From the NCBI GenBank assembly GCA_019802505.1, contig JAFMOC010000027.1, forward strand, positions 1,808,001-1,872,000: a DNA stretch of 64,000 bases, given 5' to 3'. Source of the DNA: Corydoras sp. C115 (taxonomy: Eukaryota > Chordata > Actinopteri > Siluriformes > Callichthyidae). Positions 35,480-48,107 of the stretch are shown here, piece after piece. The translations under genes and the position numbers were made by a program. Each line of letters opens with the position of its first letter. Positions within the stretch are counted from its first letter, which is position 1. Under the pieces are notes generated by a model. It was not told the origin of the DNA and ran no database searches. It was given only the letters and a program-made list of their open reading frames with translations.

Positions 35480-35748
35480 GGGGTGGCTTAGTGGTTAGCA
35501 CGTTTGCCTCTCAGCGCTAGGGATTCCCGGTTTGAATCCCTATCTGGGTGGAGTTTCCATGTTCTCCCCATGTCCTCGTGGGTTTCCTCCTCTGTGTCTG
35601 TGTGAGTGAGTGTGTGCCCAGCGATAGATTGACGCCCTGTCCTGGGTGTATCTGCCCAGCGCCCGAAACGTTCTTCCCTGGATGGGCATGGGGAACCCCA
35701 CCGCGACCCTAATAGAGGATAAAGCGGAAGATAATGAATGAATGAATG
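35480..35748 (+). mobile_element. DANA/mermaid-like SINE with internal deletion
   Basis: Sense copy with target-site duplication AAATTTATAACAT. About 90 bp between GGGTTTCCTCC and TCTGTGTCTG (the CCGGTTTCC to ATATAGAG segment) are missing. Confidence 0.9.
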
Positions 35749-36960
35749 AAAAATTTATAACATTAGCACCAAAACACACCACAGAATTTCTCTTCAGTAA
35801 TTTGATCTAAAGTCCATTGTGTTTTTATAGAAAACATTAAGATTATGTTATGTAATTTGAATTTGTAACATTCATTATGGATGCATAAAATGCATTAACA
35901 GCATTTGGACTTAAAGTCTCCAAGCTGTGGTGACCCAATGCAGCCATGTGAAGTTAATAATCAAAAAGGCCGCCTTGTATACTACCACCTTACTTTTCTG
36001 ACAATCGTAGTAATACAATTCAGTGAGCTGACAGTAATCCCAGCTGCATGCAAAACCCCACACCACGAAGATGCAAAAGAGGATTCAGTCATAGGATTTA
36101 AAGCTGCCTGCTTTTCAATGGGGTATTTAACAAGCAGATGGGCTTTAGCATGATTGTCAGGGATGTTATTATGATTTGATGCCTCTTGTAAAGGAACATC
36201 ATGATGACATGGATCATTTGCTTCCTATTTGTTTGCCATTTCCATGTAGAACTCCTATATCAACATAACAGCAACATGTTCAGTTAATATCTAAGACAGA
36301 AGCCTTAGCAGGTACTCATCTCATTAATCTATGACAGAGCACTGTTCCTGGCGGGCTAATGATTGTTCTCAGATCGTATATGCTACTTTTGTATTACTTT
36401 CAGCATTCAGTTGATAGAGACATGTGACAAGCCTTATTGTACATGTGGCTGTTGCATATTAAAATAAGACTGATTGCATGCATTGCGTCTGTGAGCGCAC
36501 AGTGAGAAAGACGGGCATACTTTCTTGATGACTCATGTCTAAATGACAGACTTGTTCTTCTCAGGTTTCACGACCAAGGCAACAAAACAGTGCCTCACTA
36601 ACAGCAACATTCACAGTGGGAGTTTAATAGCATTAATGCTATGCATGTGTGCTTTCATATCTCATTATTTTCCTAAGCCAGACTAATATAATAGCTAAAC
36701 AATTCACTTACCCCAATTCCTCCTGGTTAACCCCATTGTCTATACTACGTCATGCCAACATGGGGCTTATATATTCATATATTTTCATACACTATATGAA
36801 CAAGTACTGTGATACCTCTACGTTATGCCTAAAGGAGGTTTTGTAACATCCCATTTTAAATCCTTTCTCCAGAAGCTCTAACAGCTTCCACTCCATTGGG
36901 AAGGCTTTGAGAGTGTTTGTGGATTTTTTGTTGTTGCCCTTGTACCATTATTTTCCTAAA
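35749..36960. other. Non-coding interval, nothing coding recognised
   Basis: Apparently unique sequence. The segment around 35.96-36.40 kb has balanced composition and an AP-1 site follows at 36529. No repeat or gene is recognised. Confidence 0.45.
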
Positions 36961-37284
36961 TTCATTCATTATCTCCCGCTTTATCCTCTATTAGGGTCGC
37001 GGTGGGGTTCCCCATGCCCATCCAGGGGAGAACATCTCGGGCGCTGGGCAGATAGACCCAGGACAGGGCGCCAATCCATCGCTGGGCACACACTCACTCA
37101 CACAGACACACTCTATATGGGGCAATTTTGAGAATTCAATTGACTTGATCCATGTTTTTGGACTGTGGGAGGAAACCCACGCAGACACGGGGAGAACATG
37201 GAAACTCCACCCAGATGGGGATTCGAACCGGGAATCCCTAGCACTGAGAGGCGAACGTGCTAACTACTAAGCCACCGTGCCGCC
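36961..37284 (-). mobile_element. DANA/mermaid-like SINE
   Basis: Antisense copy flanked by ATTTTCCTAAA and ATTTTCCGAAA. About 20 bp of the GAGAACCCGGAGG repeat region are missing. Confidence 0.9.
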
Positions 37285-37327
37285 CTATTTTCCGAAATGT
37301 TACATTAATTGTTTGATTCATAAATAG

Positions 37328-37720
37328 CCACCATGGACCCAAAACCACAGAACTATAATTATGCAAACATGGTTATCACTGTGCTTAATGCTTTTGTTTC
37401 CATAGATTTATATACAGAGTGGCTCTTTGGCTTAGTGCTTAGTACGTTCGCCTTTTAGCGATGGGGATCCAGGTTTATATCCTAGTTTTCATGTTCTCCC
37501 CATGTCTGTGTGGGTTTTCCCCAGGTTCTCCAGTTTTCTCCCATAGTCCAAAAAACATGGATATAACTTAAATTGGCTGCTCTAAATTTTCCCAATCTAA
37601 ATTACCCCCATATTGTCTGTGCCCCAATATCCATTATGGAAACTAAACCTCACAGCTATGTTTATATAAACTTAGTTATTATTGTGTCTAATGCTGTTAT
37701 TGCCATAGATTCCTATACAG
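37328..37720. repeat. 90-bp direct repeat flanking an old SINE
   Basis: 37328-37417 and 37625-37720 share an extended diverged similarity (for example GCTTAATGC/GTCTAATGC, CATAGATTTATATACAG/CATAGATTCCTATACAG). The old SINE at 37419-37624 lies between them. This is far longer than a SINE target-site duplication. Confidence 0.65.
37419..37624 (+). mobile_element. Old diverged SINE of the main family
   Basis: Head TGGCTCTTTGGCTTAGTGCT and the core TTCTCCCCATGTCTGTGTGG are recognisable. The tail is lost. Confidence 0.7.
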
Positions 37721-38063
37721 TTTTAGTAAACGGGTCCTTGAAGACTGCACAGTTAATACTGACTATATCATTTACACAGGTATGGCTTAAAATATAAAAT
37801 AATATATGGCTGTGACCATATATTTACACAAATATGGCTTGAAGTACTCATTTATTTTTATTATACTATTTTACTGGGAACCACACTATTTGTTTTTGTA
37901 TCTGGAAATTGAAAAAGCAACTGTTCGCTGTAAATATCTAAAACCTTTGTATGTTTAAGACATTATTTTACATATTAGCAGTTATGGAGTAAATCAGGCT
38001 TTTAGTTACAATGTTCTGCACTTTTCGATGAGGCCTTCAGTAACACTGATGACTAGTAATAGC

Positions 38064-38096
<33 letters not shown>

Positions 38097-38962
38097 TTTA
38101 TTTGTAGTGCACTTTACATTTGATCACAAATCTCAAAGTGCTACATGATGAAAGCAAATAACAACATATAAAAGCAAAAATCAGTTAAGAATAGTAAGTT
38201 CTTCTAAAAAAGCCGATAACAACACTATAAAAGCATGCACTTTCACTGACTTTTACTAAACACATTTTGTCAAAACCTGATGATGCATGTTATCAGATAA
38301 TCATTTATAAATGTTCCAACTACTGTCTTGTGATGTTACTGAATGGCTGTCTTTGTTATAAATATAGACCCCCTAAATATTTGCGTAGGTTGGGGTCAGG
38401 TGACTGTGGAAAAAGCTTCTGGCTGTATTGACTTTTTTCTTTTTGCAAAGGTCTGAGATTCGTTTTTAGGTAATCAAAATTAATATTCAATATACGTTAC
38501 ATTTACACTTAAGAAAATACATCTTGATAAGCGATTCTGTTCTAATCAGGTGTCACAAGACAGCAGAAATAAAAAAGCAGAAATAATGGCATGAAACCAC
38601 CACAAATATTATAGATGAAATATTTTCTGATTAATTTAGTTTAAAAAAAAATGGATTTCCAGTATAGATGCAGATACACTGACACCGCTGTAAATGTTCC
38701 AGGTATAAACAGTATGCAAATTAACATAAGGAGCTCAGTGATATACTAAAATGTTTAATTGAATTTTGAGTGACTGTATTTTTTCATACCAGTCACACTG
38801 AGCTGACAATCATTAACATTATCAGATTATTTATATACATTCTAAAACTGAACTTTGTACTTCCTTTTTCATTTTGACTTTCTTTAATTGCTCTTTGCTT
38901 TCTACTCTTCATTTTCTCAACAAGGCTTAATTAATGCTTACTTGTATAAATTAATTAAAATA
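37721..38962. other. AT-rich non-coding interval with a possible LINE tail
   Basis: It contains a (TAA)n tract at about 38064-38093, followed by TTTTATTTGTAGTGCACTTT and CAAATCTCAAAGTGCTACA, which resemble a widespread fish repeat (type uncertain). The rest shows nothing recognisable. Confidence 0.4.
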
Positions 38963-39094
38963 TCCATCCATCCATTATCTTCCGCTTTATCCTATATTAG
39001 GGTCGCGGTGGGGTTCCCCATGCCCATCCAGGGGAGAACGTTTCGGGCACTGGGCAGATTCACCCAGGACAGGGCGCCAATCCATCGCTGGGCA
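38963..39094 (-). mobile_element. 5'-truncated SINE with clear target-site duplication
   Basis: Only the 3' 130 bp are present, in antisense, flanked on both sides by ATTAATTAAAAT. This is a typical incomplete reverse-transcription product. Confidence 0.9.
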
Positions 39095-40352
39095 TTAATT
39101 AAAATGTTTTTTAAAAATGTAGAAAACTGCTGCATTAAGTCAAAGATTGTTTTCAATTTCTGTTGTCCAGTTGTCTGAATCAGGGATATCTGCCTGACCT
39201 TTCATCATCATATTTCTTTATATAAACCTGTGACTGCATGACATATGGTATGCTAAATTCAATGTCTGTGCCATTGAGGCTGTATCATCCAGTGTTAATG
39301 AGTTCCAGTCATTTAAATGTAGCATTGGGTAATGTGATGTGTGCTGTCAGTACCTCATACTGAGTTCCACATTCTTCTCTGTACTAGGTAGTGGCCTCCA
39401 ACACCAGCCAGTATTATATCCCATTTCAGAAACGTTGGCTAGCAAGTTTCTAAATCTGCTGTCATGAGAAATCCTTTACCTCTCGGATTTCTTGGGAGGT
39501 CTATCATTTTTCAAGAACCCTATCCAAGCTTCTATCATCTCCATGCACTAGATCTTCCATCACTGCTTGAGCCTATGGGACTAAGACTTTTGTCTGTCTT
39601 AATGGGCTTCCAGCCAATTGTGCAGTCTGTTGTCTGATACAGTCCCCATTTCACTTTTTATGCCAGTTCACAATTTTCTTTCACTTTAATTTAATTATAA
39701 TAGCCCTGTTCAACTTTAATTCTTTTCCAGACTGTTTACCAAAAAGACATGAAATCAATAACACATTCCTCTTGAGTGATGTCGACAAATTAAAAGGGAA
39801 ATAGATTGTATTTTGCTCCTACCTACAGTGCAATCTTTACATCTGCTGTTACACCCAAATCTTATTTAAGCTCATACATTATAATAAAAAGCCCACTCAT
39901 GACTAGCTTTTTGATTTTAAATCTTCCATCAGTTCAGGGTTTTACCCCTGAGTAATAGCTTTTGACTTTTCTCTCAAGTCAAGCTTCTTACTTGCTTTTT
40001 TTGCTTCTTTTCCTGATCATTAAACAGTCATCAGGTTCTGCTTTCTCATCGGCTAAATCTCCAACTGTGCTAAAATGAATTTCAAGTCCTTCCATGTGTC
40101 ACAGTACATTAATATAGTCAAGTCAGTGTTTTTTTTTAAACAGTTTATCCCATACCTGAATTTACCTAATGTTGTGATACATAACTAATCATTGAATTCA
40201 AATATAAAATAATACAGAACAATTAAAGACATATTAAGATTATGTTAATATAAGTTACTATTCTATTATTTAATATAAGTTAAATAACCATATTTTAAAG
40301 TAGGAAAATAATTAAGTGAATGAAAAATGCAAAAATTTGTATTAAATTAAAA
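39095..40352. other. AT-rich non-coding interval, nothing recognised
   Basis: I see no gene, repeat family or motif cluster in this stretch. Confidence 0.5.
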
Positions 40353-40660
40353 AATGGCGTAGTGGTTAGCATGTTCGCCTCTCAGTTCGAATCCCTATCT
40401 GGGTGAGTTTCCATGTTCTCCCCGTGTCCGCGTTCTCCGATTTCCTCCCACAGTCCAAAAACATGGATCAAGTCAATTGAGTTCTCCAAATTGCCCCATA
40501 TAGAGTGTGTTTGTGTGAGTGAGTGTGTGCCCAGCGATGGATTGGCGCCCTGTCCTGGGTGTATCTGCCCAGCGCCCGAGACGTTCTCCCCTGGATGGGC
40601 ATGGGGAACCCCCCCGTGACCCTAATAGAGGATAAAGCGGAAGATAATGAATGAATGAAT
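40353..40660 (+). mobile_element. DANA/mermaid-like SINE with deletions in the head
   Basis: Sense copy with short deletions around the B box (CTCAGTTCGAATCCC) and in the GGGTTTCCTCC region. The 3' end and GAAT tail are intact. Confidence 0.9.
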
Positions 40661-41970
40661 AATACAATACAGCAATGGATCCTAAATGTATTTGAAGTCT
40701 ATGGTTCTTCACACTGTTAACAATGAGAAAGGAATCAAACTACAATAATGCACTTGTAGTGACATTTTCTATATGTACTTTTTCTATAATCACCTTTAAT
40801 ATCAATAACTTTATTGATACATTTTATATATTTTTCACCAGTATGCTGGATCGGAATCTGCTTTGTGTCATTAAATGGATCTGCACCAAGAGACCTGAAC
40901 CTATGTGTTCCGACCACACACTAGTTTGTTTGGCACTAAGCTTTACTGCAATAATATTAGTAATAAAAAGGGGGTGTGCCTAAAAGCCAGCAAAAGACAC
41001 ATTGTCTGGGATTGTGGGTTTGCTAAAGTTGCAATTCCAATTCCCTGAAAATGGGCTGTTTGACCTGGCCATTGTAATAAAAAGCTTTAGAATGACTGAG
41101 GGAAGTTAATAAGATGTTCTCCACTAGCTTCTTATGAAAAAGGACTGGAATGTGACCTTTGCCCTACACCCTGCGTGAAGCTAATGCACCATCACACCAG
41201 TTCTGTGATCAATTAGAAAGGATGACATAGACCCTTATAGAACATGTGCAGAGCCTGAACACATCACATGTAAGCTTTAATCTGTCCTTTGTAAGTAAAT
41301 TAGATAAAGGGAGTTTACACGGACTCCCTGCTTTTCTCAGCTAGTCTGAATGTTCCAGAGTCACAAAAATCAATCTGTGATGGCCTTGAAGTCTTGATCA
41401 ATTCCTATTCATGCGTAAAACAGTCCAGAGTAGAAGGGTGGAATTTTAACCCAAATGTAATTTAGTGAACAGCAGTCAAGGGTGAGTAATATGACAGGAA
41501 GGATGGTGATTAAAACGGCTTTTACATGACAGAAGCACACTTGAGGAAAGATTTCAGATTTATTACCAGCAATTGAGGTGATGCTTTAACATCCCCCCTC
41601 AAGTAACTAGCTCATTGGCTGATGTCTGAGTTTCTCATTCTGAACTAAGCCTTGCATCATGTCTAGATAAACGAGACAATAAGAGACACACATAAGGGTG
41701 GCAACCTGCACCAGCATTGGTGTAATGCTTAAAGGACCCCCCCCCCCCCCCATTTTTTAATGGCTTCACAGTCGTCATATTTTAAAGGGAGTAAATGCTA
41801 TGACATACATTTATGTGCTATTCCTAAAACTCTAAAACTCAAAAAAAGGGATTACAAACTCATGGTTCTTTTCAAATTGTCGTGAGAATTTTGATTTAAG
41901 ATTATATTTTAAAGAACTACTTATGTCTAAAATGTATGTATAAGACATTTAATGTGCATACATGAGGAAT
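40661..41970. other. Non-coding interval with a candidate regulatory block
   Basis: No coding signal. The block at about 41000-41340 has balanced composition and contains a canonical DR1 site (41153-41165) and TTTGACCTGGCC at about 41058. A C15 run is at 41737-41751. Confidence 0.45.
41153..41165 (-). promoter_or_regulatory. DR1 nuclear-receptor site
   Basis: The minus strand reads AGGGCAAAGGTCA, a consensus DR1 for RXR heterodimers (PPAR), HNF4 or COUP-TF. It stands in a repeat-free block upstream of trib2. Function is inferred from the motif only. Confidence 0.45.
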
Positions 41971-42262
41971 ATTCATCCATCCACTATTTTCCGCTTAATC
42001 CTATACTAGGGTGGTGGGGGGTTCCCCATTCCCATCCAGGGGAGAACGTTTCAGGCACTGGGCAGATACACCCTGGACAACACCACTGGGAACACCCTCA
42101 CTAACATAGACACAAACACACTATATAGGAGCAACTTGGAGCAGCCTATTTACCTTGAATCATTGTTTTTGGACTGTGGGAGAAATCGGAGAACCCGGAG
42201 GAAACCCACACGCACACGAACCCGGATCCTTAACGCTGACCATTAACATCAAGCCACAGGTC
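41971..42262 (-). mobile_element. Old diverged SINE of the main family
   Basis: Antisense, with ATCCATCCACTATTTTCCGC at the tail side and GGAGGAAACCCACACGCAC in the core. It carries several indels. Confidence 0.75.
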
Positions 42263-43097
42263 TGCTCCATGAGGAATATATAATTGGAAAAAAAAAATCA
42301 ACTGTGATGATCCAATGATGTTGTAATTTTTGAATTTGTGTGATTTATTAACCCCATGGCCTGATGTCATCATTGTCTTGGTATTAATCTTTGAAATGAA
42401 AATTGCCTATGAGTTTAAATTCTTTCCCTTAAGTCCTCCTTTTCTTTAAAGTATATGATTTGTTGCATGTGGTTTATCTCAGTGCAAGTAAGGAATGAGT
42501 GACTTTTGAGGGTCTTCACAAATATGCCTGTGCTGATCAGAGGCTGGAGGGCTTCCTCTGCTGGCATGTAGCACTGTGGTTAGGCCTGTAATAACTTGGG
42601 CTATATACCATCATATGCTCCATGTTGTTATTGTGCAATCCAGGCCATTTTGGGGCCACTGAGATTCCTGCCCCGATCATGTTCTCTCGTGGTTTGGAGA
42701 AGCTTCATAAAATAGCTGCTTTGTGAGAGATGTAAATCTTTTGCATATGAAGAAATACGAGGAATGTGAAAATTACTCTGTTTTTGGAGTTCAGTTTACA
42801 ACTAATGGAAGACTGTGCCATGAAGCACACAGAGTTTGCTTCATGCCTAATCGTTTAAGATTTTCCTCAAAGTTTAATAATTTCTCCCTAGAAATTTCTT
42901 AAAGTAATGTTAGGAACTAAGACGCGAGTTCAAAGTACAAAATTTTAACGTTTGCGCAATGGTGTAGTCTCTGTTAAATAAAAAAGGAGGAGGGTCAAGT
43001 TTGTTTGCCTCTTGTGGAGTGCTTAAAGGACATTAGGCAGGTCAAAGCCCTGGACAAGTCACCTGAAATCCAATCACTGAAAATAATCTGATATCAT
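42263..43097. other. Non-coding interval, nothing recognised
   Basis: Apparently unique sequence without gene, repeat or motif cluster that I can support. Confidence 0.45.
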
Positions 43098-43448
43098 TCA
43101 TTCATTCATTCATTATCTCCCACTTTATCCTCTATTAGGGTCGCGGTGGGGTTCCCCATGCCCATCCAGGGGAGAACGTCTCGGGCGCTGGGCAGATAGA
43201 CCCAGGACAGGGCGCCAATCCATCGCTGGGCACACACTCACTCACACACACACTCTATATGGGGCAATTTCTGAGAATTCAATTGACTTGATCCATGTTT
43301 TTTTGGACTGTGGGAGGAAACCGGAGAACCCGGAGGAAACCCACGCAGACACGGGGAGAACATGGAAACTCCACCCAGATGGGGATTCAAACCGGGAATC
43401 CCTAGCGCTGAGAGGCGAACGTGCTAACCACTAAGCCACCGTGCCACC
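43098..43448 (-). mobile_element. DANA/mermaid-like SINE
   Basis: Full-length antisense copy, very close to consensus, with a 14-bp target-site duplication AATCTGATATCATT on both sides. One of the youngest copies. Confidence 0.93.
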
Positions 43449-43811
43449 AATCTGATATCATTAACTTTCAATTAATCCTATTCTAGGTACAGGGTTATTT
43501 ACTAGAGCATTTATTAAACACTGAAATAAATATAAGTGTTTAAAAATATATACGATACACAAAATGAAACTAAATCACTTTTGCAGGGATTTTTTTGATG
43601 GTTTATATATTTTCTCCACAGGAGAGGCCGATGATCATAGTCCTTAGACCTTTGTCTGATTCAACGGACTATTTAGCTCCTACTAGAGGGTAGGTCATTT
43701 ACAAATAGAAACCATGTGTGAGGCAAGTGTACAGTTATTATTTCAAATGCATGTGTACTGTTCACAGGTGCCTTTTTTTAGATGTATGTATAAAAATTTA
43801 CAATGTAAATA

Positions 43812-43846
43812 TACAGTTGAGGACGATATTATTAGCCCCCTTACAA
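43812..43846. mobile_element. Tc1-like terminal repeat fragment
   Basis: TACAGTTGAGGACGATATTA followed by TTAGCCCCC resembles the outer end of a fish Tc1/mariner-type element (TACAGTTGAAGTCAGAATTA). No partner end was identified. Confidence 0.45.
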
Positions 43847-46800
43847 AATAGTCCATAGCATTGAAATAACATGTCTGTTGTGTATCTATGAGACCCTACG
43901 CAGTGGTTTGTTCACTAAAAAAAGTTCTATGACTGCTTTTAAAACACTGCTTTAGTTTGACTCTGAAATTTGTTCGTCGTTGTAAATATCCTGATCTTAT
44001 TATATGTTTATTATTATATTTTCCGCTTTTGTTTTCCACCACACAATTATGCAAGGATAAGGTGCAATGTGGTGCAAGATCACTTGGTATGGTTTTCTAC
44101 ATTGTGTGCGTTCTGTGTCATTTTCATACTTGAATTTTTTTTCTGTTAGTTCACCCTAATGGACACATTACCCAGACCCTCATCACACTTTTTCATCTGG
44201 AACACTAACTGCAGGGATTAACAGCACTTGGGTGCCCCCAAGTTGCAAGATGTGAGCCACATACGCACCAGATGTGGGTCAAGCGTTCGATAAAAGTGGT
44301 TTATGTGTAGGTAGCACTGTCAAATGTCTGCCAGATTGTGAACCAGATCTGATTTGGAACATGTGGAGCATAAGTTCTTTCTGTGTGCCACTTATGGTTC
44401 ACATGTAGAAAGGACTGACATTAGACACACAAGTCCAAAAGAGCCATTCTAGCTTTTTTCCTCTCATCAAAACCATCGTGTCCAAAAAAGAAATTGTGTG
44501 CCATCTTCCAGAATGAGATCCTAGCACTTCTGGTTTGGCCGTGAAATATTACATTTTTTTCAAAGTTATGCAAATAGATCATTCCAAAGCATATTAATGT
44601 GTGCACTTATATGTTTCCAAAAGCAGATGCATTTGCAGTAAAAATAGACACAGATCAAATGCTTTAATAATTAAAAATTATCCAGAAATCCAATTATGAT
44701 ATTAGTAGAAAATTGAACAATAAGATTTGTAATGTGACAAGGCGACTAAGATCAGTTTTGAAAAGGTTGAATTTGGTATGCTATTTGGTATGCTATTAAA
44801 AAAATAGAAATAAATGACTTTAAAGGAAAAAAAATGATTGATTTGAGTCATATTTGCACGGTAGTGTGAACATAACCTTAGTTCTAACACAGGTAGTATC
44901 TCTTTCCTTTCCCACACATTCAGCTTTCTGTGTTTCAGTGTATTCTGAGACACACGCAAACACACACACACACACACAGACTTGCCGTTGATTTTCAGAG
45001 TTTCACTCTTTCAAAATGCAAACTTAACTTATTTTAACATGTTAGCTGACTGCCCCATGCTTAAGAAAAAAGTCATAATTGCAAAGATAATACTAAAGTG
45101 ATGGATAAAGATCTGCACAGTGTGTTTTGTCCTATGTTTGCAGCTTTAAGCGGATTGGATTTTATTCTCTTAGTGTTTATGAGTTTTATGATTTCTTTTC
45201 TTATTATCTTATTTCATTAAAATACTAATTAAAAATTTCATGAATCATCATGATAAGTTAAATACATTAAGAGATTTCCACGGATTTCCAAACCTAAACG
45301 TTTCGCCAACAAATAAATTGAATAATAAAATGCTTTTAATAGAATATGGGCTAAAATGAGAAATGTTGCTTTAAAATAATGATTCTAAAGTGTCCCTGAA
45401 AAACCCTGTAAAGATCTCCTGATGTATAAAAAAGATTCAAATGTATTTTTTATTATGTCGGATTAATTATAAATACAGTTTTGTCTAGACCAGCAAAATG
45501 CTTCTGTATTATCAGTCAAACACGGAATCTGCATAATTGCGCCTGGCCTCTAATGTCGCAATGTGTCTGAATGCCAGCATCCTCTAGTGCTATTCCTCAT
45601 CATTGCACAGACAGACTGAAGCATGTCGGAGGAGCTTCTGCAGAAAAAAATATACCATGTGCAGCGAACACACATGCATAACCTAGACCTTTGCTGCAAC
45701 CTGCAAAATCAGCTAAAAACAGAAAGTTTTAGCGTGTGTGTGAGAGAGAGAGAAAGAGAGAGAAAAAAAATATACAGACAAACAGAGAGAATGGGGGTCA
45801 TGGTGGAAACTCTGACTCATCTGCTCCACACTGCCACTCTGATCCCAAATCAATTTAGTATTGAGTCACCACAGGACTTCCTCTCAGTCTCTCTAATCTG
45901 GTGTGTATGAGCATTGGCATGTGTGTCTCTATGTGTGTTTGATCAAGTTAAAGATTGATTTTTCTCCTTACAGCATGAGGACATGCTTCTTTGCATGCTA
46001 GATTGTTGCACCCGTCTGAATGTCCAATCATTAAAAACGTGCATCAGTCTTTCTGTAGACCTTATGACTCCATATCTACATTTTCCTGAAACTTTACTTA
46101 ATGGTGCATCGATAATGATGATACTGATGTGTTCTCATGGGTCCTGTTTTCATTTTAGCTTCATCAGCACATTTTATTACTAGCTGATCTGTGAGGCAAA
46201 TACCTCAAAGGTTAATTGCTGATAGGTGTCAGGCGGTATGGTTTGTGCTCAGTAGATGGTGGATCAGGTGTGGGTGGATTATGAAGACTTCCTCTCATAA
46301 TGAGAGAGCTGTGTAAACGTGGGTGCACTGACTCTAAACATGTGGGCTCAGTAACCCAGTACTGAAAATAAACATGGGGGATTTCTCAACTCTATTTCAA
46401 AGGCATCTGTATATTCTTACATAGATCATGTATTTGCTTAAAAGATTTAGACCGGCACTATGATTTGGTAATAATACAAATTGGTTAAATGTGAGTGTAC
46501 AAATAGCACTGCATTCTGTCCATTTTAAACTGGGATTTACCAGGGTATTATATAAAGTGTACATGTGGGTGATGTTAAATTCATTTGTGACAACAGCTGA
46601 AAAAATTTGAGTTAAAGGTTTGTCACATTGTGTTATTTATTAATAACAAATCAAACTGACATCTGTGTACACAAGTATGCATGTTTACTACTAGGTCACA
46701 TTATTTTATTATACTTTTCTTAAGATTAGGAATTAAAGATACTAATTGTTTCAGTTTTGCAGGTAAAATTGGAATATAACTTCCTATTTTAATAAAAACA

Positions 46801-48107
46801 GCTTCATATTGAATTTCATGATGCAGTGGAGGACTGTGGTAAAAGACAATGATTTTTCTAAATAATTCCAATGTATTATAGAAGTGGAAGTATGAAAGTT
46901 TCTTAAACATTACGCCTGAGGGCTTGATGGTTCGGCACATTTTGCATTAGTTTCTGCCCGTGGCGTTTATACACAGGAGTTCCCCTGTCTCTCTTTCTAT
47001 AAGATTATGAGATGTACTGTAGATACTGAAAAACCTAAATTTCATTCCAATTATGCAAACATTGTCTTTGAACTGACGGATGATTCCCTCACAAAATTTG
47101 CACAAAGTGAGGAAACACAACTCATTCTTTCATAGTTATAACCCTGTGTGTGAATATGCATGGTTGTATGTGTGCGGGTGTATGTGTGCGTGTGTGTGCG
47201 TGAGTGCACTCTTTCACACACAAAACCCCCTTAGTTAACCAGGGCCTTGAGTGTGGGCTGACACTGAAATGTTCATTCTGTACATTCATAGTTTGGAGTC
47301 ATTGTTTTAATAATCATGCTCTCTGTGTATGATGTGTGAGGCAAAGCTGAGCAAAATTCTTCTCACTGCATGTTCATATGAATCCGGTGTTAAAGTGACA
47401 ACACAGTGCCAAAATTACAGGCGATTGAAGAATCTCTATTGTTTCCTTCTGTTACTAAGGGCATCAATACTTGAATTCGTGATCAGGAATATAATTAAAA
47501 TGAAACGACAGCATATAAACAGTGTGTGTTATTTATGGCTACTTTGTAAGTGCCTCTGTCCACAGAGCTGCCTCTGATCTAGCCCTAATAAATAATTTAT
47601 TCAGGATTTATTGCAAATGCATACGAATAATAAGAATCACATAACCCCCCGGTCCATATGATAAAAGGATTTGTAGTTTCTATGTTTTCCTCATGTCTAC
47701 TCAGCTTTCCTCTTGACATAAATCAGGTGTACTAGCTCTATTAAATTGCATTTAAGTGGCAATACATGCATAAATGAGTTTTAACATCGTATGATGTGCA
47801 GCAGGCCAAAGATAGAAGGGTTTCTATAATCTGTTTAAGCCTTTTTATTTTCAACTAAATACAGGGTTTAATTTAAACTATGATTCATTGGCTGCAATTG
47901 TATGTCACAGCTGGTCTATGGCATAGATATGACTTGAACTGATAACCTTTTTAGTCAATGGTTTAGTACATTAATTACTAAGCCACCAATTTTATATCCA
48001 CTTATACACATTATATCGTTTCTATCTTCCAATAATTCATACCTCTTTAAAATAATCACTTATTAGGCCTGACAGCTTGAAATTTATATTTCTCCTAATT
48101 TAATACT

